Shown: positions 1 to 5,768, counted from the first letter of the stretch. The stretch is 6,586 nucleotides of DNA from Candidatus Woesearchaeota archaeon (GCA_018302185.1 JAGVZX010000104.1:1-6586), one strand, 5' to 3'. Numbers and translations are program-made. Notes: generated by a model from the letters alone, not told the origin.

Positions 1-247
1 CTGGAGCGCTTTCGCCGCCGCTACCTACAACCTCAGCAAAGCCGACCTTTCTAAGAACACGTGTTACACGTATCCTAACATTGTCTCCTGCTTTTACGCC
101 TGGGACAAACAATACAAAGCCGTCCTTCTTAGCTATGCCATCTCCCTTCTCGCCGACTGCTTCTATCTTTGTGTCTAGTTCGTCGCCTACTTTAACTGGC
201 GCGAAGCTTCTTCTCTGAAATCCACCGTCTCTATCTCCATATTCCAT
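1..247 (-). CDS. TRAM-domain protein, single-domain RNA-binding/chaperone type (3' end outside window)
   Basis: The frame opens at an ATG at 247-245 and runs without a stop to the window edge, giving 82 residues. Residues 1-17 are charged and Gly/Arg-rich (RDGGFQRRSF). From about residue 18 comes a TRAM domain: APVKVGDELDTKIEAVGEKGDGIAKK, then GFVLFVPGVKAGDNVRIRV and RVLRKVGFAEVV. The GEKGDGIAK, FVPG and GD turns are the usual TRAM landmarks. TRAM is an OB-like five-strand barrel that binds RNA. In archaea, stand-alone TRAM proteins act as small cytoplasmic RNA chaperones, sometimes linked to cold response. I see no fused methyltransferase or radical-SAM domain upstream, and the stand-alone proteins are short, so little should be missing. 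The Gly-rich stretch at the cut end suggests a flexible tail. A good Shine-Dalgarno sits 7 nt before the ATG. Function is inferred from the family. Confidence 0.9.
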   Translation of the reverse strand, partial: MEYGDRDGGFQRRSFAPVKVGDELDTKIEAVGEKGDGIAKKDGFVLFVPGVKAGDNVRIRVTRVLRKVGFAEVVGSGGESAP

Positions 248-254
248 ATTTTAT

Positions 255-261
255 TCACCTT
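255..261 (-). promoter_or_regulatory. Shine-Dalgarno of the TRAM gene
   Basis: The minus strand reads AAGGTGA, a close match to the archaeal anti-SD (complement of GGAGGTGA), with 7 nt before the ATG at 247. It fixes the start and shows that this mRNA has a leader. Confidence 0.75.
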
Positions 262-312
262 ACTTATCTAATTTAATCTACACATACATCAAGAACCAAC
301 AAAAAATCTACT

Positions 313-325
313 TTATTTTATAAAA
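313..325 (-). promoter_or_regulatory. Candidate TATA box for the TRAM gene
   Basis: The minus strand reads TTTTATAAAATAA. With the usual 25-27 nt to the transcription start, it would give a leader of about 45 nt containing the SD. Other AT-rich boxes lie further upstream (near 345-352 and 383-392), so the choice is tentative. A T6 run on the minus strand (301-306) lies between this box and the gene and could instead end transcripts from the gene at 418-651. Confidence 0.35.
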
Positions 326-417
326 GTTAGAACTTCTGTATCTTCCAAATATATGTGCATAAGGGTAAGTAATTGAAGGTTATTTATAAATGTTTTGTTA
401 TTTTGTCGAGAATAAAT

Positions 418-651
418 CTATTTTCTCTTCTTTTTCTTCCTTCTTTTATGGTACAGGATATGCTTATCTATCTCGATGCTTTCCCTCAAAGTCACAACGC
501 TTGCAATAAAGAATATTGCGCTCAATAACGCAAGCGTAAATGCCCATGGTGGGGATAATCTTCCTGAATTCCAGAATATCAAAGACCCAATAAAGCCTAA
601 CATCCCAACAATCATAAAGCCAGCAGGCAACGGTTCATATTTAAAAGCCAT
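418..651 (-). CDS. Small two-helix membrane protein, function unknown
   Basis: The product has 77 residues. Two hydrophobic segments, about 10-27 (AGFMIVGMLGFIGSLIFW) and about 36-55 (WAFTLALLSAIFFIASVVTL), are joined by a short polar turn, NSGRLSPP. The C-terminus is very basic (HKRRKKKKRK, residues 68-77). By the positive-inside rule this is a membrane hairpin with both ends in the cytoplasm. There is no signal peptide, Cys pair or catalytic motif. The basic tail could touch RNA, DNA or lipid head groups, but that is speculation. It is a real gene rather than a chance frame: a strong SD lies 4 nt before the ATG, a TATA box is upstream, and the composition is sensible. I do not recognise the family. 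It sits 113 bp after the HerA-like gene, with its own promoter candidates in that gap. Confidence 0.8.
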   Translation of the reverse strand: MAFKYEPLPAGFMIVGMLGFIGSLIFWNSGRLSPPWAFTLALLSAIFFIASVVTLRESIEIDKHILYHKRRKKKKRK

Positions 652-655
652 ATTC

Positions 656-663
656 TCACCCTC
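656..663 (-). promoter_or_regulatory. Shine-Dalgarno of the small membrane protein gene
   Basis: The minus strand reads GAGGGTGA, 4 nt before the ATG at 651. It supports this start. Confidence 0.7.
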
Positions 664-744
664 TTTTTTAAAATTAAATATCTATTTAATGTCGTAAATA
701 ACATTTAAATAACTTATTCTTAATCCTTCTTTACATCATCATAC

Positions 745-752
745 TATATATA
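745..752 (-). promoter_or_regulatory. TATA box, promoter of the small membrane protein gene
   Basis: TATATATA is preceded by GG on the minus strand, just past the stop codon of the HerA-like gene. A start about 26 nt downstream would give a leader of about 70 nt. A second, closer candidate is TTATTTAAATG near 703-713, which would give a leader of about 30 nt. Either way this gene need not depend on read-through from the ATPase gene, which has no T-tract after its stop. Confidence 0.5.
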
Positions 753-764
753 CCTTTTGCTAAA

Positions 765-2096
765 TCAAAAATCAAAAACCTTCTTTGCCTTATGTATTGC
801 GATAGGAGACTCTCCGCCATGCCATGTAAACCTTGGCCTCATCCTTACTGGGTACATCCTTTCATTGCTATCATCCAATATCAATGCTGCTCCATTTACT
901 CTTGGCAAATTATTTAACTCTTTATCCAATCCATCTCTCATATAGCTCTGCATAAGCATCCCTAAAGCATCAGTGTCTAATTTTGCAGTTATCCTATGGC
1001 TCAATACAATATCACTCTGTGTCATGACATCTGTATGTATCTTTCCAGGCTGCTGCGTTGCAAGAATAAGGCTAATTCCTGGCTGCCTGCCTTCTCTCAT
1101 TATAGTTACTAGTGCATCAGTTGCAGTTGTCTTTCCCTGTACAGGCAAAAATTCATGCGCTTCATCAATGACTAGCCAGACTAATGGCATCTCTTGTTTT
1201 TCCTGTGATTTGTCTCTGGCTGAAAAATAATGCTGAACTCCTTCAACCTGCTTGAATTCCTCTTTCTTTCTTGCAATCATCCTCTCAACAAATAATTTCT
1301 GAGAAACTAAGCCAACTACCAATGCTTTAATGTCCCATCCGTTTGGCACTGTTGCATAACAGCTAACATCTAATATAGTAACTTCACCTGGCTTTGCAAG
1401 CTCTGCAATTGTTGTCCCATTCTTGTCAAACAATCCCCATCTTTGCGCATTTATGAAATGGTTCTCTGCAGCATCCTTAACTACTTGTGGCGCCCTATCA
1501 TCTGTCTTGATGGCAGCGATCATCTCATCTAATCCGAATACTTTTAATTTATCTGTCAGATCATGTAATACTCTTTCTACAAGAACTCCTATAGGATCAT
1601 TTGTGTTAAAGCCAAAGGTCATAGCCCAGTCAGTTGCTGCCAAATCACTCGGCCTTAATGCAAACGGATAATCAGTCGGAAATCCAGCTTCCTTATATTC
1701 CTTGAATGCACCAAATGGCGTATAGATCTTTATATCCAGACCTTTGCCTTTAAATCCCCACTGCGTAAGAAGCTCTTCTTCCTTGTGGTTAGGAAATTTC
1801 ATTGTCCAGTAAACGCCCATGGTATCCAGCATTATGATGCTCAGATTCTGTTTAATCTCTAATGGAAGATCGATCATGCCTTCAGCAATAACTCCCATAG
1901 TGTAAGATTTTCCTCCTCCTCTTTTTCCGCAGATAAATATGACATGTGATTTTATAATATCAAGATACACATTATTACTCAGAGAAGTAACCTGCCCCAT
2001 CTTGACATAATGCTTTGCAATAAGGATAGCTCCCTGCATCCCATATTTCTCTCTGTCACCTGCAAGCCTGCCTATGATTATGTCGTTTGTACTCAT
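765..2096 (-). CDS. HerA/FtsK-superfamily ATPase (DUF87-type, COG0433-like)
   Basis: This is a P-loop ATPase of 443 residues. Walker A is GKRGGGKS (57-64). Walker B is a hydrophobic strand ending in IDEAHE, with D311 and E312. Sensor-like LATQQP follows (Q348, Q349), then an Arg-containing segment (LSHRITAKLD). The C-terminus has the RMRPRFTWHGG pattern seen in DUF87-type archaeal ATPases. This superfamily forms hexameric rings that pump DNA; HerA works with the nuclease NurA in DNA end resection. Only about 50 residues precede Walker A, less than a full HerA HAS-barrel, and no NurA gene lies within the window, so a true HerA role is not established. Start choice: the frame also opens at a GTG six bases earlier (2102), but that GTG lies in an SD-like stretch, so I prefer the ATG at 2096. 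It may be monocistronic and diverges from the ncRNA locus. Confidence 0.88.
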   Translation of the reverse strand: MSTNDIIIGRLAGDREKYGMQGAILIAKHYVKMGQVTSLSNNVYLDIIKSHVIFICGKRGGGKSYTMGVIAEGMIDLPLEIKQNLSIIMLDTMGVYWTMKFPNHKEEELLTQWGFKGKGLDIKIYTPFGAFKEYKEAGFPTDYPFALRPSDLAATDWAMTFGFNTNDPIGVLVERVLHDLTDKLKVFGLDEMIAAIKTDDRAPQVVKDAAENHFINAQRWGLFDKNGTTIAELAKPGEVTILDVSCYATVPNGWDIKALVVGLVSQKLFVERMIARKKEEFKQVEGVQHYFSARDKSQEKQEMPLVWLVIDEAHEFLPVQGKTTATDALVTIMREGRQPGISLILATQQPGKIHTDVMTQSDIVLSHRITAKLDTDALGMLMQSYMRDGLDKELNNLPRVNGAALILDDSNERMYPVRMRPRFTWHGGESPIAIHKAKKVFDF

Positions 2097-2098
2097 TT

Positions 2099-2106
2099 TC
2101 ACACTC
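2099..2106 (-). promoter_or_regulatory. SD-like stretch that decides the HerA-like start
   Basis: The minus strand reads GAGTGTGA followed by AA and the ATG at 2096. The possible GTG start at 2102 is part of this purine/GTGA stretch. The spacing to the ATG is short and the match imperfect, so GTG at 2102 (adding two residues) remains possible. Confidence 0.4.
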
Positions 2107-2132
2107 TTTTTTAAATAAACCTGATTTCAAAT

Positions 2133-2140
2133 GATATATC
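2133..2140 (-). promoter_or_regulatory. Candidate TATA box of the HerA-like gene
   Basis: GATATATC, about 40 nt before the ATG at 2096, would place transcription start near 2110 with a leader of about 14 nt that still contains the SD-like stretch. Nearby TATAATTATTAA (about 2141-2152) is an alternative. Confidence 0.35.
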
Positions 2141-2190
2141 TTAATAATTATATCTATCTACATCTATATTAATTTATGCACTTTAAGGGC

Positions 2191-2207
2191 TATAATCCAT
2201 ATAGTAT
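2191..2207 (+). promoter_or_regulatory. Weak candidate promoter for the structured RNA
   Basis: TATAATCCATATAGTAT lies about 20-35 nt before the 5' arm of the terminal helix at 2226, the right distance for an archaeal box A. The match to the TTTATATA consensus is only fair. Confidence 0.25.
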
Positions 2208-2225
2208 GTATTAGGCAGACCTTAA

Positions 2226-2421
2226 AAAAGCCAGAGCTGTGGCTGATGTCGCCAATGTTGCAAACATAATTATAATAACATTCACGACCTGAGCGATGTT
2301 CCATGGAGCGAAGGTCAATTAAATTAACCTGCTAATGTTTGCAGGCGACGTCGAAAGGCGGAAATTTGTATATGCAGTATATAAATTTCCGACTTGAGAC
2401 AAAGCCACAGCTCTGGCTTTT
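2226..2421 (+). ncRNA. Unassigned structured RNA, three-way junction closed by a perfect 19-bp helix
   Basis: P1 pairs 2226-2244 with 2403-2421 (19 bp, no mismatch, GCCAGAGC / GCTCTGGC core). P2 pairs 2245-2253 with 2344-2352 (9 bp, one U-G). After a 6 x 1 internal loop, P2 continues as 2260-2267 with 2335-2342 (GCAAACAT / ATGTTTGC). Inside that, GACCT 2286-2290 can pair with AGGTC 2312-2316 around a 21-nt loop. P3 is a hairpin of 15 bp, 2359-2373 with 2377-2391, with a GCA triloop. The junction linkers are GAAAGG (2353-2358) and ACTTGAGACAA (2392-2402). Three wobbles (2247-2350, 2368-2382, 2373-2377) are G-U on the plus strand but would be A-C on the minus strand, so the plus strand is the RNA. 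The element is more GC-rich than its AT-rich surroundings, as structured RNAs are in low-GC archaea. I do not recognise it: it lacks the GGAR loop of SRP RNA and the conserved P4 strands of RNase P RNA. A mobile palindromic element is the main alternative. Confidence 0.65.
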
Positions 2422-2485
2422 ATCGTCTAGAGTTTAATACCTATTCCATATCAAAACTTCCAAGTGGTAGCTATCATGCACAAAC

Positions 2486-2493
2486 TTTATAAA
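2486..2493 (+). promoter_or_regulatory. TATA box of the PCNA gene
   Basis: TTTATAAA predicts a transcription start near 2515 and a leader of about 33 nt that keeps the SD. A second AT box, TTTAAATATAA (2506-2516), is too close, because it would start transcription at the SD itself. The PCNA gene therefore has its own promoter between it and the structured RNA. Confidence 0.55.
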
Positions 2494-2535
2494 TCCAAGA
2501 AAAACTTTAAATATAAGTAAGACAATTTCGTGTTT

Positions 2536-2541
2536 GAGGGG
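2536..2541 (+). promoter_or_regulatory. Shine-Dalgarno of the PCNA gene
   Basis: GAGGGG, followed by 6 nt and the ATG at 2548, supports this start. Confidence 0.65.
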
Positions 2542-2547
2542 TAAACT

Positions 2548-3291
2548 ATGAGATTAACATTAGCAGAACCAAAATACTTAAAAGATTCAGTGAGCATAAT
2601 TTCTGAGCTAGTCAACGAAGCAACTTTCAAGATTACACCAAATGCAATAGAGCTAGTGGCAATGGACCCAGCAAATGTTGCTATGGTCATGTTCAAGCTG
2701 TTAAGCAGCTGCTTTACAGAATATGATGTCAAAGACAATGTTGAGCTTGCTATCAACCTAAACAATCTAAAACAAATATTAAGAAGGGCAAAGCCTGATG
2801 ATATGCTTTCTTTAGAGCTTGAGGAAAATAAGCTAGTATTGCAATTCAAAAGTAAGACTACAAGAACATTCTCATTGCCAATAATTGAACTAGATGAAAA
2901 AGAGCAGAAGATTCCAGACTTAAAGTTTAATGCTGTTATAAAAGCTCCTGCATCTTTATTGAACGAAGCAGTTGAAGATGTTGACATTGTTGCAGAAAGT
3001 CTTACCTTAGAGGCAGAATCCGGAAAATTGAACGTTGTGGCAGAAGGCGACCTTTCAAAAGCAAAGATTGAGATAAAAGCAAGTGATGAGATAACTATTA
3101 ATGTTGCAGGAAGCGCAAAAGTAAGATCAAAATACTCAGTCGAATATCTCAAAAAAATGGTAGATGGCAGCAAGCTAGCAGATGAAGTCCATATCCATTT
3201 CAGCGATGACTATCCTCTGAAGCTTGAGTATAAATCAGTTGATAAGGTATTGCTGGCATTCATCTTGGCGCCTAGAGTCGAGAATGATTAG
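2548..3291 (+). CDS. pcn: DNA polymerase sliding clamp (PCNA)
   Basis: The product has 247 residues, the normal length for archaeal PCNA. The first domain (about 1-110) carries the signature IELVAMDPANVAMVMFKL (34-51) and NLNNLKQILRRAKPDD (70-85), a classic PCNA helix-turn. The interdomain connector loop lies about 111-128 (PIIELDEKEQKIPDLKF), where PIP-box partners dock. The second domain (about 129-247) ends with the conserved FILAPRVE. PCNA assembles as a ring, usually a trimer, around DNA. It tethers the replicative polymerase, FEN1, ligase and RFC-loaded partners in the cytoplasm. Every hallmark is present and nothing is truncated. It has its own promoter and SD and ends in a T7 terminator, so it looks monocistronic. 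It lies just downstream of the structured RNA locus. Confidence 0.97.
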   Translation: MRLTLAEPKYLKDSVSIISELVNEATFKITPNAIELVAMDPANVAMVMFKLLSSCFTEYDVKDNVELAINLNNLKQILRRAKPDDMLSLELEENKLVLQFKSKTTRTFSLPIIELDEKEQKIPDLKFNAVIKAPASLLNEAVEDVDIVAESLTLEAESGKLNVVAEGDLSKAKIEIKASDEITINVAGSAKVRSKYSVEYLKKMVDGSKLADEVHIHFSDDYPLKLEYKSVDKVLLAFILAPRVEND

Positions 3292-3298
3292 GCAATCG

Positions 3299-3305
3299 TT
3301 TTTTT
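3299..3305 (+). terminator. T-tract terminator after PCNA
   Basis: A run of seven T begins 7 nt after the PCNA stop codon, and T/C-rich sequence follows. Archaeal polymerase terminates at such U-tracts without needing a hairpin. The following 147 bp, up to the next gene, are AT-rich with no gene visible apart from the next promoter. Confidence 0.6.
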
Positions 3306-3423
3306 CAATTTCTCGTATATCTTATTACTTTTATTCATTCTATCTCTCTAACTAATTATTTATTCTTTTATATTTATGACAAAATTTATATTATAGTTAA
3401 ATTTATTTCTGATTAAATAATTG

Positions 3424-3433
3424 TTAAATAATA
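3424..3433 (+). promoter_or_regulatory. Candidate TATA box giving a leaderless transcript
   Basis: TTAAATAATA is centred about 25 nt before the GTG start at 3453. That spacing puts the transcription start at or next to the start codon. Confidence 0.45.
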
Positions 3434-3452
3434 TCTTACTGCTAAAAAACAG

Positions 3453-3950
3453 GTGAACCCTATCACAGACAAGCTAAAAATCTATCTTCAGGACTGGGCA
3501 GTACACTTCATCAGAAGTAAGGATGTTATTGCGAAGAAGATAGCTGATATAGCACAAAATGCAGAGGATGTAGATATTCTAGTTAATTTTAATGATGGTA
3601 AAAAGCAGGCAATTATTGTTGCTCCATTACTTGATGCAAATGCTGTAGATTCTGCACTAGAAAAATTAAAGCCATTCAAAGAGCAAAAGAATAAAACAGC
3701 TTTGTTCCTCTTTAATACAACCTCCAACTTAAAAAAAGTCATCTCAGAATGGCAAAAACTTGCAACTTTTGACATGCAGTTCATGATTGTGTTTGTAAAC
3801 CCTTTCTCAAATCTAGACCACAAATGGTGCTTATTTCCACAAACGCATCATAGCTTAAGCGACAAATCTGCATTGGAAACAGGCTTGAAGAGCTTATTCG
3901 GAGCAGTAGGTGCTGTAAGTGAGGATGAGCTTGAAAGGAAGATAAAGTAA
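3453..3950 (+). CDS. Conserved-looking protein of unknown function, 165 residues
   Basis: The frame has only one usable start, GTG at 3453: a stop lies eight codons upstream with no other start between, and no nearby downstream ATG, GTG or TTG is in frame. The protein looks like an alpha/beta fold: helix 4-35, strand DVDILVNF (39-46), strand KKQAIIVAP (50-58), helix 61-77, strand TALFLFNT (82-89), helix 93-105, strand QFMIVFVNP (109-117), then a motif-like LDHKWCLFPQTHH (121-133) and a C-terminal helix. It has no signal peptide or membrane segment. The DxD-strand-turn-strand order recalls the PD-(D/E)xK nuclease fold, but the expected E-x-K is replaced by IVAP, so any link is weak and it would be inactive at that site. 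The NPF and H-K-W...HH residues are the best candidates for function. I do not recognise the family. PCNA lies 161 bp upstream but is separated by a terminator. Confidence 0.8.
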   Translation: MNPITDKLKIYLQDWAVHFIRSKDVIAKKIADIAQNAEDVDILVNFNDGKKQAIIVAPLLDANAVDSALEKLKPFKEQKNKTALFLFNTTSNLKKVISEWQKLATFDMQFMIVFVNPFSNLDHKWCLFPQTHHSLSDKSALETGLKSLFGAVGAVSEDELERKIK

Positions 3951-3989
3951 TCAAAGTGCATATAAAATAATATCAATAAACCACAAAAT

Positions 3990-5699
3990 CTAATTTCTAC
4001 TTTTTTCTATTATCTTTACAATCCCATGATTCGCATTAACCTCTACCTTATCTCCGTCATTTAACACGCTTGTAGCGATCTTTGTTGCAATTACGCAAGG
4101 GATCCCAAACTCTCTTGCCACGATAGAAGCATGGCTTGTTATCCCTCCCTCATCTGTGATGATTGCAGCTGCCTTCTTCATTATTGCTACAAAATCAGGT
4201 GATGTCATTGTTGTAACTAAGATGCTTCCCTGCTTAAATCTAGCAGCATCTCTTGGGTCAAGGATCTTGATTATCTCTCCAGTAACTCTTCCTCCTTGGG
4301 CTCTCATCCCTTCAAATTCCTGCACATCCTGAGAAAACTCATTGCCTAACTTCTTTTTTTCAAAATCTGATGATTCTTTGCCTGTGATTATCTTCATCCC
4401 TTTGTCTGTGACTATCAAAGTCATGTGTTCTTGGCGTAGTTTTAACTCATTTAGGTTGAATTTACCTTTAAGAATTCTAGGCACTTCATAAGGCGTGCAC
4501 CAATACAACAGATTCTTGTCAATGCCTGTCCTTTTTGCAGCTTCATCTATAAAAGCTCCCATGTAATGGTTGCCGCGCAATGAAAGCGCTTTCCTGTCAT
4601 CCCTAAAGATGCAGAAGAAATCAACTAGTTTTATCAATTTCTTATATCTGTCATCTATATCTAGATTTTTTATCAGCTCTGTCTTTTCTTTTCTCACTTC
4701 AGCTATTCTCTTTTCGTTATTTCTTATAACCTCATTAACATCTATATTATCCCTGATTATGCTCTTTATATTATCAATAAAATAATCTACATCCAAGGTA
4801 ATCCTCTCATAGTAATTTGTCTGGAGCCAGAAATATTTTCTTACATGCTCTTTAAGCATATTATCTATCTCCTTGCTTAACTTATGTCTGATAGCTTTAT
4901 CCTCTTTTGCAAACAGCTTTAATGCGCTCTTATTCTGCTTTACCTTAAGCGCAATCTTAAAAAGTTCTTCCTCTTCAACTGTTGTATATGACTTCTCACT
5001 CGGTGATGTGATTATTGCAAAATGCTTTTCTGGTATGACTTTCCTCAACAAAAACTCAGCAGCATGATCAATCGGCTCTTCTATCTGCGCAAAGCTCCAC
5101 CAGTCTAAAAATGCAGAGTGAAATTCCTTAAACAACTCTATAAACTTATTATCAGAAAGCGCTGCTAAATCTGTTTTTTCTATCTTCTCATATTCTATAA
5201 GCAATCTCTTGAGGAGCCTGTCATTTTCCTTGAGCTTTTTGTCAAAGTATTTGTTGTCAAGCATATTGTTTATGATATTAATGCCTGACTTTATGACATA
5301 CTTTGTATCCCATACAGCTTTGACCATTTTTTGCCTTAGAAAACAATAAGAATTGCCCCAGTGCCAGCCAAATCTCTTTTTTAATGGCAAGCCTAAACAC
5401 TCTGCAGCAGTATGAGCTAATACTATCCTGCATGGCCTTTCCCAGACAAGAAACTTATGCTTAGGCGGATTTCTTTCAATCAGATTTGGATCAAAAACTA
5501 TGCTTGTTCTTTTATGTCTTTCCAGCTCTTTTGAAAGCTCTTTCTGTTTTTTTGCAGCGATCTTATCCAACTCATTCCTGCTTATGCTTTTATCTGATAA
5601 AAGCACTCTTACTTTCTTGAATTTGCCTGCATCCCTGACTGTCTGGGTAAGATAGCTATACTTCTTTCCGCCCTTTAGCTGTTGCTCAATAAATGCCAT
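3990..5699 (-). CDS. PEP-utilising mobile-domain protein without ATP-grasp or PEP barrel
   Basis: The product has 569 residues from the ATG at 5699. Residues 1-35 (KGGKKYSYLTQTVRDAGKF, then KKVRVLL) look like the small beta module found at the N-terminus of some transposase- and Fic-type proteins. A long helical middle (about 80-450) is rich in charged and aromatic residues (VWERPCR, KKRFGWHWGN, FLDWWSFAQ). The C-terminus (about 461-566) is the swivelling phosphohistidine domain of PEP synthase/PPDK/rifampicin phosphotransferase: FEGMRAQGG, TTMTSPDF, then ITDEGGITSHASIVARE with H523 as the phosphate carrier, IPCVIATKIAT and GD-VEVNANHG. I see no ATP-grasp and no PEP-binding TIM barrel, so PEP synthesis is not supported and the phosphoryl donor and acceptor are unknown. 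The frame can extend to a GTG at 5756, but that extension contains the TATA box, so I reject it. It is a paralogue of the upstream gene. Confidence 0.85.
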   Translation of the reverse strand: MAFIEQQLKGGKKYSYLTQTVRDAGKFKKVRVLLSDKSISRNELDKIAAKKQKELSKELERHKRTSIVFDPNLIERNPPKHKFLVWERPCRIVLAHTAAECLGLPLKKRFGWHWGNSYCFLRQKMVKAVWDTKYVIKSGINIINNMLDNKYFDKKLKENDRLLKRLLIEYEKIEKTDLAALSDNKFIELFKEFHSAFLDWWSFAQIEEPIDHAAEFLLRKVIPEKHFAIITSPSEKSYTTVEEEELFKIALKVKQNKSALKLFAKEDKAIRHKLSKEIDNMLKEHVRKYFWLQTNYYERITLDVDYFIDNIKSIIRDNIDVNEVIRNNEKRIAEVRKEKTELIKNLDIDDRYKKLIKLVDFFCIFRDDRKALSLRGNHYMGAFIDEAAKRTGIDKNLLYWCTPYEVPRILKGKFNLNELKLRQEHMTLIVTDKGMKIITGKESSDFEKKKLGNEFSQDVQEFEGMRAQGGRVTGEIIKILDPRDAARFKQGSILVTTMTSPDFVAIMKKAAAIITDEGGITSHASIVAREFGIPCVIATKIATSVLNDGDKVEVNANHGIVKIIEKSRN

Positions 5700-5714
5700 C
5701 TTGTGCACGAGAAA

Positions 5715-5768
5715 GTGGTCACAGTATATAAAGATAACCCCTAAGCTTGTGGTCACAAAGTGGACACA
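5715..5768. promoter_or_regulatory. Three GTGNNCAC repeats around the promoter of the 569-residue gene
   Basis: GTGGTCACA occurs at 5715-5723 and again at 5749-5757, and GTGGACACA at 5760-5768. The core GTGNNCAC is palindromic in its outer bases. One copy touches the TATA box on its downstream side; the other two lie 16 bp or more upstream of it and 11 bp apart, one helical turn. A related GTGCAC lies at 5703-5708 near the likely transcription start. The pattern suggests operators for a dimeric regulator. The regulator is not in the window. Confidence 0.45.
5724..5733 (-). promoter_or_regulatory. Strong TATA box, promoter of a probable leaderless mRNA
   Basis: The minus strand reads CTTTATATAC, matching the archaeal consensus TTTATATA. 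Its centre is about 29 nt before the ATG at 5699, so transcription should begin within a few bases of that ATG. No SD is visible before it (CTCGTGCACAAG), as expected for a leaderless message. Confidence 0.65.

Noticed and set aside
476..945. Small plus-strand frames opposite the membrane protein and ATPase genes
   Set aside because: They lie antisense to well-supported genes and have no SD, promoter or recognisable composition.
2243..2356. Hammerhead-ribozyme-like core (CTGATG ... GAAA) in the structured RNA
   Set aside because: Position 9 is T instead of A, stem II is not directly followed by GAAA in the required register because GATG pairs with CGTC, and no NUH cleavage site precedes the 3' P1 strand.
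2226..2421. MITE or transposon end with 19-bp terminal inverted repeats
   Set aside because: No target-site duplication is visible in the flanks, the interior is filled with nested helices using RNA-only G-U pairs, and no transposase is nearby. It remains the main alternative but is less likely.
2487..3173. 228-residue minus-strand frame across PCNA
   Set aside because: It is the antisense shadow of an unmistakable PCNA gene; the translation is Ser/Phe-rich and matches nothing sensible.
3488..3823. 111-residue minus-strand frame opposite the 165-residue gene
   Set aside because: Shadow frame with low-complexity Ser/Phe content and no SD or promoter.
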